DNA of 64,000 nucleotides from Cercis canadensis (taxonomy: Eukaryota > Streptophyta > Magnoliopsida > Fabales > Fabaceae), in NCBI GenBank assembly GCA_003255065.1, contig QAOA01002694.1, positions 52,523-116,522 on the forward strand. Reading direction: 5' to 3'. A program made the translations under genes and the position numbers. This document shows, piece by piece, positions 55,500 to 64,000 of the stretch. Position 1 is the first letter of the stretch. Each line of letters opens with the position of its first letter. The notes beneath the pieces were generated by a model. That model was not told where the DNA came from. It saw only the letters and a program-made list of their open reading frames with translations, and ran no database searches.

Positions 55500-56371
55500 G
55501 ATTTGAATTTCAGTGAACCTGATATAGTTGAAGGAAAGAGACTTAGGAAGCCTAATCCTGAGTATCTATAGAAGAAAGTTGGTTGTTAGTTTGAATATTT
55601 GAATTCGAATAATGCTTGTAATCCACAACTAAGGTGGATAAGCTAGGTTGTTAGTATATTTTGATATGAGTAAAATTTATCTTAAACTAGGGTCAGGGTT
55701 TGTTATGTTATTTAAAGGTGTTGTGTTGCTTATGAAAGTAATTAATCAATAAACCAGTTCTACTCTGAACTATTTTCTTGGTGTGTATTAGAACCGGATT
55801 ACAAGAAGAGCTAAGTAAATATATAATTTTTACCAGTGAGTACTTTGACTTAAGTAAGTGTTTTAAAATTTATTCCAGCTCATTGTTACTTGGTACTTTT
55901 TGNTTATAATACCATAGATGTTTGAACTTTAACTCTGCAAACTTCAAGGGAAGACAGTGTAATTTACCCTAAAATAAATGTAAATGTAATGACTTCACTT
56001 TAAATCTGACCAAGCACTAAAACACAACAAAAACAATATGTACTATGCAACATTGAAAGATAACGTAGTTAGGTGACACGTAGGCACAATCCATAGATGA
56101 AGGGACAATATTGAAGCGAAATTTGAGAGTGAGGGACCAAATTGAAAAAAATATTCTAGTGAGGTACCAAATTAAGACTGCATCTAGGGAACAAAATAGG
56201 GTATTAATCTTTTTTTTAATAGAAAATAGGACTTTTATTTTAAAATAGATATTAAAAGGAGAAATACATTTAATTATAGAAATATTTTTTGGAAAAAAAA
56301 AAAGATCAAAATAAAGTGTTAGACTTTTCATTGCTAAACAGCCAAAAGTAATATATTGTGTTTTTACACTC
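55500..56371. other. 3' flank of the DUF247 gene
   Basis: AT-rich, with a single N at 55903. 55560-55800 has a texture like the end of a Copia LTR (TTAGTTTGAATATTTGAATT) but no partner was found. No gene is supported. Confidence 0.4.
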
Positions 56372-56584
56372 TATTAGACAGCATATATAGTTAACAGAGT
56401 TAATTAGTTAGTTAGCTTTGCCACAATCTTATTGGTTGATGGTTATTTACACGTCAGCATAGTTTCCTTATATATTTTGCTACTGTGTAGTGTTTTGTAT
56501 TCATTCGATTAAACTCATCTTCAATATACATGAGATATTTCTCTCCTTCTCCTTCTTCTCTTCTTGGTCATCACTGACTCAATA
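56372..56584 (+). repeat. 5' LTR of Copia C
   Basis: From TATTAGACAGCATATATAG to CTGACTCAATA. Homologous to 60994-61249, which has about 40 extra bases near its start. The termini are again TA...TA. Confidence 0.88.
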
Positions 56585-56596
56585 TGGTATCAGAGC
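56585..56596 (+). other. Primer-binding site of Copia C
   Basis: TGGTATCAGAGC, complementary to initiator methionine tRNA, directly after the LTR. Confidence 0.92.
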
Positions 56597-56680
56597 AAAA
56601 TTGCTCCTCTGTTTCTATGCATTGAAGTTTCAATTGCATCGTACTTCCTCTGTTTTTCTTTCTTCTTGTTCAACTCATTA

Positions 56681-57607
56681 ATGGCGAATTCCACCATTGA
56701 TGATGTTGCAAATCCACTGTTTCTTCACCCTTCGGATTTTCTAGGGCTCATTCTGGTGTCGCAAGTGCTCACCGGAGACAATTACAATTCATGACGTCAA
56801 GCGATGTGCATGGCCTTGATGGCTAAGAACAAGCTTGGTTTCGTCGATGGATCAATGCAGGTTCCTGATGCAAGCAACGTTCAACTTTTGCTAGCTTGGC
56901 AGCATAATAACAACATTGTGGCTTCTTGGTTGCTTAATTCAGTATCAAAAGAAATCACTGCTAGCGTGATTTATTCTGCAACTGCCACTGATATTTGGAG
57001 AGATCTTCAAGAACGTTATCAGCAACAAAATGGTCCACAAATTTTCCAACTCCAGAAAGAATTGGTCAATCTTTCTCAAGGATCGATGACAGTGGGGCAA
57101 TACTTCACCAAGCTGAAAGGAATCTGGGAAGAACTTGGTGAATATCGTCCTGTTTGTCAATGCAATTGCGGAGGTGAAAGGCCATTAGTTGAGCATTTTC
57201 TGCAAGAACATGTCCTGTGTTTTCTGATGGGGCTAAACGACTCTTACTCATATGTCAGGGGCCAAATCCTGTTAATGGATCCCTTTCCCCCAATTAACAA
57301 GGTATTTTCCTTGGTAATTCAAGAAGAAAATCAACGAGAAATTGGTAATCTCTTAAAGTCTCAAGCTGCCTATGCAGTCACACATTCATCTTCCAGGAAT
57401 AATTTTGATGGCAAGCATAGATATGTCAAGAAAGACAGGCCATTATGTGCTCACTGTGGTGTTCTTGGACACATGAAGGATAGATGTTATAAACTTCATG
57501 GTTATCCACCACGCTACAAGAAAGGTAGACAGGCAGGCAATGTAAATCAACTCTCTCATGTATACCCGACTCAATTTATGGAACCCTCTATGGAAATGAC
57601 CTTGTAG
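56681..57607 (+). pseudogene. Copia C gag
   Basis: ATG at 56681 starts MANSTIDDVANPLFLHPSDF with LVSQVLTGDNYNS, then a TGA at 56792 where a tryptophan is expected, then RQAMCMALMAKNKLGFVDGS, W.DLQERYQQ..GPQIFQLQ, the FTKLKGIWEELGEYRP motif, and the zinc knuckle CAHCGVLGHMKDRCYKLHGY. It ends at tandem TAG codons at 57605-57610 that look like former glutamines. Apart from that single stop the Gag is complete, with the knuckle cysteines and histidine kept. Confidence 0.88.
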
Positions 57608-57667
57608 TAGTATCAACAATTGATACATTTGCTTCAATATCAGTTGTCATAGGCTGCTATAACTGAT

Positions 57668-58105
57668 GTGGACAATCCTGTGGAATCAACCCCTACTGGT
57701 ATGGTTCTTTCTACCCTTATTAGTACCACTTCTGTTGTTCATTCTGACTCCTGGATCATTGATTCAGGAGCAACATCACATGTCTGTCGATCTCTCAATT
57801 TCTTTACTTCCTACAAAAATCTAAAGAATCATTTTGTCACTCTTCCAAATAACTCAAGAGTCTCAGTCTCAACTGTTGGCACAGTACACTTGTCACCTGA
57901 ATTGATACTGCATAAAGTCCTTTATATTCCTGAATTCCATGTTAATCTCATATCAGTAACTTCCTTGTTACTAAATTCACAATTAACAGTTACTTTTCAC
58001 AATGATTCCTTCCAAATCCAGGATCTCAACAGATCGAGGATGATTGGCAAGGGTGATATGTGGAAAGGATTATACATTTACCAAGCTAGTTTGGTTAATC
58101 AATAA
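57668..58105 (+). pseudogene. Copia C protease
   Basis: SWIIDSGATSHVCRS carries the aspartic protease active site, followed by LPNNSRVSVSTVGTVHLSPE and VLYIPEFHVNLISV. The catalytic D is intact. The frame ends at a TAA at 58103 where relatives have glutamine. Confidence 0.88.
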
Positions 58106-58117
58106 GGTTTTGCTGAT

Positions 58118-59275
58118 ATGGGAAGCATCCATGCTGTCAAAAGGTCCTCACCTGCTTCTGTTGTAGCAAATTCATCTGTTTTTCACTCTTTCAATAGTTC
58201 AAATTGTATTACAACATTACCAAATTCTAGTCATGCACATTTGTGGCATGCTAGATTAGGTCACTTGTCTGATAAAGTTTTGAAACTCATCAATAATAAA
58301 ATTCCTTTTTCTGTTCCAATGCATTACTCTTCGCATAGTTGTCAAATTTGTCCTCTTTCGAAACTTAGAAGACTTTCTTTCTCATCATCTACTACTGTGA
58401 CCACTGCTCCTTTTGATCTAATACACTGTGACATATGGGGTCCTTATCATCACCACACTTATGATGGTAAGGCCTACTTTCTCACTATTGTTGATGATTA
58501 CACGAGATTCACGTGGATATATCTGTTAAAACAAAAATCAGAAGCAACATCTTCTGTTATCAATTTCTTTGCCTTGATCAAAACTCAGTTTGGTAAGCAA
58601 ATTAAACAGCTGAGGACTGATAATGCAAAAGAATTGGCCCTGACAGCATTTCTGCAGAAAGAATGTGTCCTTCATCAGTTTTCCTGCCCTTATAGACCTG
58701 AGCAAAACTCAATGGTTGAAAGGAAACACCAACACTTGTTGAATATGGCACGCTCCTTGATGTTTCAGTCGAATCTTACCTTAAGATTCTGGGGTGAGTG
58801 CATAATCACTGCTGTGTTTCTCATAAACAGAACCCCTTCTCCAATTCTCAAAAATCAAACACCTTTTCAATTACTTTACATTAAGGAACCTAACTATGAA
58901 CCATTAAAGGTCTTTGGCTGTTTAGGCTTCGCATCTACCCTATTGCATGTTAGGAATAAATTCTCACCAAGAACCATACCTGCCATTTCCATGGGCTATC
59001 CTTTAGGCTTCAAAGGTTACAGATTGTACAACCTTCAAACCAGAAAGTTTTTCATTTCCAGAGATGTAATTTTTCATGAATCAATTTTTCCTTTCCAGAC
59101 CCTTCCCACACAAACTCAGGAAGTGGACCTATTCCATGACTTGGTCATTCCTACACCTCACCTTGATAGTGCTCCTCCTCCTATTACTGATATTCCTGCC
59201 ACAAATGCTGCTCTTGTTCCAGATGTTCTTCCTGTTATAGCTGCCACAACATCCTCAGCATTTGCCCTTCCTTAG
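58118..59275 (+). pseudogene. Copia C integrase
   Basis: The GAG-pre-integrase finger (LWHARLGHLSD ... CQICPLSKLRR) precedes the catalytic core with D in IHCDIWGP, D in LRTDNAKE and E in NSMVERKHQH; FLINRTPSPIL, KVFGCLGFAS and FHESIFPF follow. DDE is complete over 385 codons without interruption, ending at a TAG at 59273. Confidence 0.92.
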
Positions 59276-59506
59276 TTCCATGGCACTCCAACCCCTCGCA
59301 AGACAAGCAGAACTCTTAGACATCCTGCCTATCTCCAGGATTATGTGTGCTCCATGTCAGCTTCCACCATTCCATATCCAATACAGAAAGTGGTGACCTA
59401 TGACAGATTATCTACCAACTACAAGCAATACATTATGCAAGTTTCTACTTTTTATGAGCCTTAATTCTATCATCAAGCAGTAAAATTCCTTGAGTGGAGG
59501 ATTGCT

Positions 59507-60136
59507 ATGCAGGAAGAATTGGATGCACTGACAGCTAACAACACATGGACAGTGGCGCCACTCCCAAAAGATAGACATACCATTGGATGCAGATGGATCT
59601 ACAAAGTTAAATACCAAGCCAATGGTAGCCTAGATAGATATAAGGCTCGTTTGGTTGCAAGGGGTTATACTCAGCAAGCAGGGATTGACTTCGTTGACAC
59701 CTTTTCACCAGTCGCCAAAATCACCACTGTCAAATTGCTTTTGTCAATTCCAGCAGTTAAACACTAGACCATGATCTAGTTAGATGTCAACAATGCCTTC
59801 CTCAATGGTGATTTGTTTGAGGAAGTGTATATGAAACTTCCTTTGGGTTACATGGTTAAGGGGGAGAACATGGTGTGTAAACTCAACAAGTCCTTTTATG
59901 GCTTAAGACAAGCTTCAAGGCAGTGGTTTCACAAATTCTCCTCTACCTTGCTACAAAATGGTTTCTCTCAGTCTCACAGTGACTATTCTCTCTTCACCAT
60001 TGGCAAAGGTGCCAATTTAGTTCTTTTACTTGTCTATGTTGATGATATAATCTTGCAGGCCCCAATGCCAAGTTTGTTCACCAAATTCAACACTTACTGC
60101 AGAAGCTATTCAAACTCAAGGTACTTGGTGACTTGA
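59507..60136 (+). pseudogene. Copia C reverse transcriptase
   Basis: [33 protein letters not shown] and [18 protein letters not shown] precede two stops (TAG at 59765 and 59777), then [30 protein letters not shown] and the catalytic [11 protein letters not shown] one-base frameshift near 60053 follows YVDD; the next frame, starting at 60133, continues the domain. Confidence 0.9.
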
Positions 60137-60933
60137 AGTACTTCCTTGGCTTGGAAATTGCTCATTCTACCAGAGGCATATCTTTCTCTCAGAGGAAATA
60201 CACGTTGCAACTCTTAGAGGACATTGGTTTCTCAGCTTCCAAACCCCTGTCAGTTCCAATGGAACATAATCTGAAACTTAGTAAAAGAGAAGGGGATTTG
60301 TTGCCAGATGCTTCCTTGTACCGTAGGTTGATTGGTCGCCTCATGTACCTCACAATCTCTAGACCTGATATTAGCTACTCTTTCAATAAGCTCAGCCAGT
60401 TCATGTCATGTCCTAGAACTCCACATTTGGATGTTGTCCATCACCTACTTCAATACCTCAAGTCTTTCCCAGGACAAGGTCTCTTTTTTCCTTCCACTTC
60501 CTCCTTGAAAGTTACTGCCTTTGCTGATGTAGACTGGGGGAGCTGCCTTGATACCGGAAGATCCACAACTGGTTATTGTGTCTTCATTGGTAATTCTCCC
60601 ATTACTTGGAAATCAAAGAGGCGGCCCACTGTGTCACGCTCTTCTGTAGAGGCTGAGTATCGTGCACTGCCAAATGTCACAAGTGAACTTCTATGGCTGA
60701 GACAACTCTGCAGAATTTTTGAAATACCAGTCCCTTCCGTGATGGTCTTTTGGGACAATCAGTCCGCCATTCATCTCGCTTCAAATCCTATGGCTCATGA
60801 CAGGTCCAAACATGTGGACATTGACTGCCATTTCATCAGAGAACATGTGAACTCTGGTTTCCTTAAGCTAGTCCATGTCAAGTCTCAACACCAGCTAGCT
60901 GATCTCCTCACCAAAGCAATGCCTGCTACTTAG
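60133..60933 (+). pseudogene. Copia C RT end and RNase H
   Basis: MKYFLGLEIAHS, YRRLIGRLMYLTISRPDISY, then RNase H: FADVDWGSCLDTGRSTTGYC, TWKSKRRPTVSRSSVEAEYR, VFWDNQSAIHLASNPM, RSKHVDIDCHFIREHV and QLADLLTKAMPAT. The RNase H acidic residues are present. Open from start to stop after the frameshift. Confidence 0.92.
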
Positions 60934-60993
60934 TTCAGATATCTATTGTCTAAGATGGGAGTATTAGACATCTATCTCCCACCTTGAGGGGAG

Positions 60994-61249
60994 TATTAGA
61001 CAGCATATATAGTTAGCAGAGTTAATTAGTTAGCTTAGCTGGTTAGTTAGACTAATAGAGTTGGTTAGTAAGTTAGCTTTGCCTCAATCTTATTAGTTGA
61101 TGGTTATTTACACGTCAGCATAGTTTCCTTATATATTTTGCTACTGTGCAGTGTTTTGTATTCATTCGATCGATTAAACTCATCTTCAATATACACGAGA
61201 TATTTCTCTCCTTCTCCTTCTTCTCTTCTTGGTCATCACTGACTCAATA
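60994..61249 (+). repeat. 3' LTR of Copia C
   Basis: Follows the polypurine tract. An extra TTAGCTTAGCTGGTTAG-type stretch (61030-61075) is absent from the 5' LTR. Confidence 0.88.
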
Positions 61250-61254
61250 CGGTC

Positions 61255-61367
61255 AGGCTATTAGATTGTTTAATCCTGCTCTTTCACAAGTTCTGGAGTC
61301 AACGAGGAAAATGTGGAAACACTTGTGGTCACTGCACATCCCTCCTAATCTTGGTTTCTTCCTCTAG
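61255..61367 (+). pseudogene. LINE zf-RVT fragment
   Basis: The frame RLFNPALSQVLESTRKMWKH then LWSLHIPPNLGFFL resembles the zf-RVT segment after LINE reverse transcriptases (W..LW.L.IPPK...FLW). Only about 35 codons remain and it abuts the Copia C LTR. Confidence 0.5.
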
Positions 61368-64000
61368 TGGTTGATGATAGATACCATTGCAGTTCGTAGC
61401 AACCTGTGTGAATGAAAAAATAATTTACAAAACTCTTCTAGTCACAAATGTGCATAACAGCGTACAATAGTTCTATTCAACAAAATAAATTTAAGCGCAT
61501 CTACCGAAATTTACTTCTGTGCATTAACACAAATTTAAGCGTATCTACCAAAATATTATGGGCTTCATTTGGCTAGGAATCTTGTTTCAGATAAGAGTTT
61601 TGCTAGTGATACTAATTAATTCACAACTTCACAATTAACTCCATCCAAGTTTATTTGGAAATGAAAATGGTGTTTCAATTCGGATAAAAATCTCGTGGAA
61701 TCACAACACTTTTAGCAAGACAGAAAAGCTAAATATCAAATGTTAGCAAACAATAATAATAATAATAATGACGATGAAAATGATAATGATGAGGACAACG
61801 ATGATGAAGGCAACAATGAGGCAGCAATATGTGGATTTTCATTTTTGTGAAAATTTTATTCTGGTGCACTGCGCACAGATATAATGAAATGGCATGATCT
61901 CATCAGAATTGAAATGTAATTAGTAAAACAAAAGCATAGTGATCGGTGACGTTCACGTTTTTGCCACTTCCCTGTATGGGTTAGCAAAGTTTCAAGTCCA
62001 GAGCAAGGTTTGGGCTAAAGGATTATAAAATTAGAATCTCTTATTCAAAATATTACCTCCAAAACATCAATTTCCAAATAAGTTTTCCGTTTTTTTTCTT
62101 CTAAAATTGGCAAACCATTTTGGAAACAGCTAAACAAACATGCCGAGATCTCTAATACTAAAGCCTACATGACTTGGAGTGATTTCAACATGAAAGCTTG
62201 AAAGCAGTGCTTCATGAAGCTACACCACTAAGATGTGACACTCTCTTATTAGAATCCACACATAAATAAAAACAAATCTTACATTCAGTTCAAAGTCCCT
62301 TGGATTTTTTGCAAGACTACCACTCCAAGGCTTGGTCGCAAGAACACAGATCCACAACCCAGCCACTCTAGCTTTAGTTCCACATCCTTGGAGCTCTCTT
62401 TTGATGTTTCCCAAACCTTCCAACATCTCGCACTTGCACATGGTAGTGGTTGATCAGTCATGACAAAGCATGACAGAGCAACTAAAAATGGAAGAGAAGG
62501 CTTATAAACCCTTTTAGTTATTCATACATAATATATGACGGTGATCACTTTGGACACGAATTTGAGAGCTCGTATACTGAGTTACTAAAACTCTTTTCAT
62601 TAATTTTTAGCATAGTGACATCAACCTTAACAATACGATCACAGACCCACTAATACAAATCGGATCTTGATATCTCTAAACCCTATCGGCCATCGAGTTT
62701 TAACAAACTCACAAACAAGCTTTCTAAGTAAATTTTAATTGAATGTACAGTACTTTCTATTGTATCACTTAAATGATTCCACAATGGACTCCCAAAAACA
62801 TCGACATTTATTTCTGATGAAGCAATTAAAGATTTGAAATATACATGTGTTGGTCATTGCAGATAACCTCCAAAATTGAGTTAGGTCTTCCTCTCCAACT
62901 CTAACTAAAAATGGGCAGCTCTCATTGGTACAAGCCAGAGAAAACAAATGTCAACAAAACTGGAGAGAAACCCAGCTCATTTATGTTATGTTGATCCTAT
63001 CAGGGCCCCTCACCATGGGCAATTGTAGATTTGGCTACACTAACGCCAACATTAGCCCAAGCAAGGTGTCACAAGCTTACATACATTGTGATTAAAAAAA
63101 ATAGAGGGCTTGTGCTATCTCCCGCTCCCCATAATCGATCTTCTTTTGAATGTCAACACAAGGCTCGAAGATAGAGTGCAGCCGTAACAGTTTAACAACC
63201 AAAGCATTTGGGTAATTTTTGTGATTCCCTCTAACATAGAGGAAGCTTTTCAAAATAGAATCAAACTCCCAAATAATTGTTGGGTCGCTTTCCGTACTAT
63301 TTTATTATTATGTATCACCAAAAGCTTATCCAAACACACACAAAGTCTATGTACTTATGGACTTATTTTTTTTGGAGCATTTACCATAGTGCCATCCTCA
63401 TAGCATCAATGGACAGGCCAGATTTGTAATATTTTCCATCCAAATCCTCAATCTCAAACAATCAAGAACCAAACTGAGCATTTAACAAATGATGCAATTA
63501 AAATCCATGTATTTTGATTTCCTTCAATATAAGTGCTTGACTTCATAAAAATCGTAGAGAGGGGTTGATATGATACCACTCATAAATGGTCAAGAGCTGG
63601 GCAATTTCTCTGTAATTTTTGGGTGATTTCTCTAGGAGATTGAAGCTTGATAGTGTATTGTGGAGGAGGATCGTGGCAAGCTGCAATCAGAGGGGGGTTT
63701 TCATATTGCAACATTAGGTATGAACCCCCTTTTAGTTTTACTTGAAATAATGTGGTGGAATGATAGTATTGTGCTTAATGTTTGGTTTTTTTTTTTTTTT
63801 TAATAGATTTGTAGGAATGTAAGTTTATTGCCTTTTTTGTGGTATTAAAATATGTTTTTGCTAAAAAAAAAATAAAATTGAAAACCCTAACTTTAGACCA
63901 TATGTGAGATTGAGGAAGCATAGGTTGTGAACACGTGCATGCTTGGTTTTGTTTGTTATCATTTTGGATTGATGTAGTGTATGAGTTGTGATGATGCTTT
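61368..64000. other. Unassigned right flank
   Basis: AT-rich. A trinucleotide-rich tract (AAT and GAT units) lies at about 61750-61830. A possible minus-strand exon is at 62283-62441. The remainder, including 63640-63760, has no recognisable coding sequence, terminal repeat or RNA gene. Confidence 0.4.
62283..62441 (-). other. Possible small exon, unrecognised
   Basis: Minus-strand ATG at 62441 opens MCKCEMLEGLGNIKRELQGC, then a TKARVAGLWICVLATKPWSG-type stretch, reaching GAACTGAAT followed by GTAAG (donor at 62282-62281). The composition is more gene-like than its neighbours. I do not recognise the protein and see no partner exon. Confidence 0.25.

Larger units (their letters stand above)
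56372..61249 (+). mobile_element. Copia C: decayed full-length Ty1/Copia element
   Basis: LTRs at 56372-56584 and 60994-61249, a perfect PBS (TGGTATCAGAGC at 56585), gag, protease, integrase, RT and RNase H in Copia order, and a polypurine tract (TTGAGGGGAG) before the 3' LTR. Its Gag and Pol resemble those of Copia A, so both are members of related families. Stops and one frameshift make it dead. The 5-bp flanks (CACTC and CGGTC) do not match well, so the target duplication is lost or the right flank has been rearranged. Confidence 0.9.

Noticed and set aside
61750-61830. Acidic protein-coding exon
   Set aside because: AAT/GAT trinucleotide tract; simple repeat with no conserved frame.
1-64000. 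CRISPR arrays, bacterial operons or organellar DNA
   Set aside because: Nothing here has regular spaced repeats, ribosome binding sites or organellar genes; introns, LTRs and plant gene families show nuclear plant DNA.
1-64000. Intact tRNA or rRNA genes
   Set aside because: B-box-like words occur only in SINE-like repeats; no cloverleaf or rRNA sequence was recognised.

Overview
This is nuclear DNA from a flowering plant, very probably a eudicot. It is AT-rich and gene-poor, packed with Copia and Gypsy (Tat/Ogre-type) LTR retrotransposons and CACTA, Mutator, hAT and Harbinger-like DNA elements, and carries plant-specific coding families (DUF247, DC1, NB-ARC, a UTP14-like exon). Nothing here identifies the species. 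I found one intact host gene, a single-exon DUF247 (UPF0481) gene at 54087-55499. Nearly everything else is transposon sequence or gene debris carried by or broken by transposons. The sequence is a draft: a 295-base N gap lies at 13467-13761, and single Ns at 40569, 41434, 51169, 51641 and 55903 look like contig joins.

0-20 kb: a Mutator-like element with a captured host exon (568-1805); a complete but decayed CACTA element (3247-6153); a truncated Tat/Ogre Gypsy element on the minus strand (gag and a 3.3-kb LTR, 8070-14478) with a second CACTA end inside its LTR running into the N gap; then two LTR-like repeats (15446-16729 and about 16939-19735), the second split by a further insertion. A roughly 400-bp inverted repeat brackets the 2-15 kb part.

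20-40 kb: a three-level nest. A Copia element (20204-37667, TSD TAAAA) landed at the 3' end of a minus-strand DUF247 copy. A 12.7-kb Sirevirus-like Copia (24794-37485, minus strand) then inserted near its 3' end, and a Harbinger-like element (31882-34625, TSD TTA) inserted into the Sirevirus. That last element carries a DC1-domain gene piece and an NB-ARC piece. To the right is the decayed DUF247 copy (37673-39222), a second Mutator-like element (39285-39998) and two further tandem copies of the DUF247 5' end.

40-53 kb: an 860-bp duplication whose first copy is bounded by single Ns, a UTP14-like exon, a miRNA-like hairpin, and a Tat-type LTR with four internal tandem units and a primer-binding site. 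Next is a region bounded by inverted repeats of about 180 bp (46845-52534). It contains a palindromic Mutator-type element with a telomere-like core and perfect 9-bp TSD, itself split by a 1.36-kb solo LTR (TSD CCTAA), plus a hAT fragment with a BED finger.

53-64 kb: the intact DUF247 gene, a decayed Copia element (56372-61249), a LINE fragment and about 2.6 kb of unassigned AT-rich sequence. I found no evidence for a new multi-gene system. The strongest novel leads are the chimeric gene-capturing transposons, the telomere-like foldback element and the tandemly repeated DUF247 5' module.
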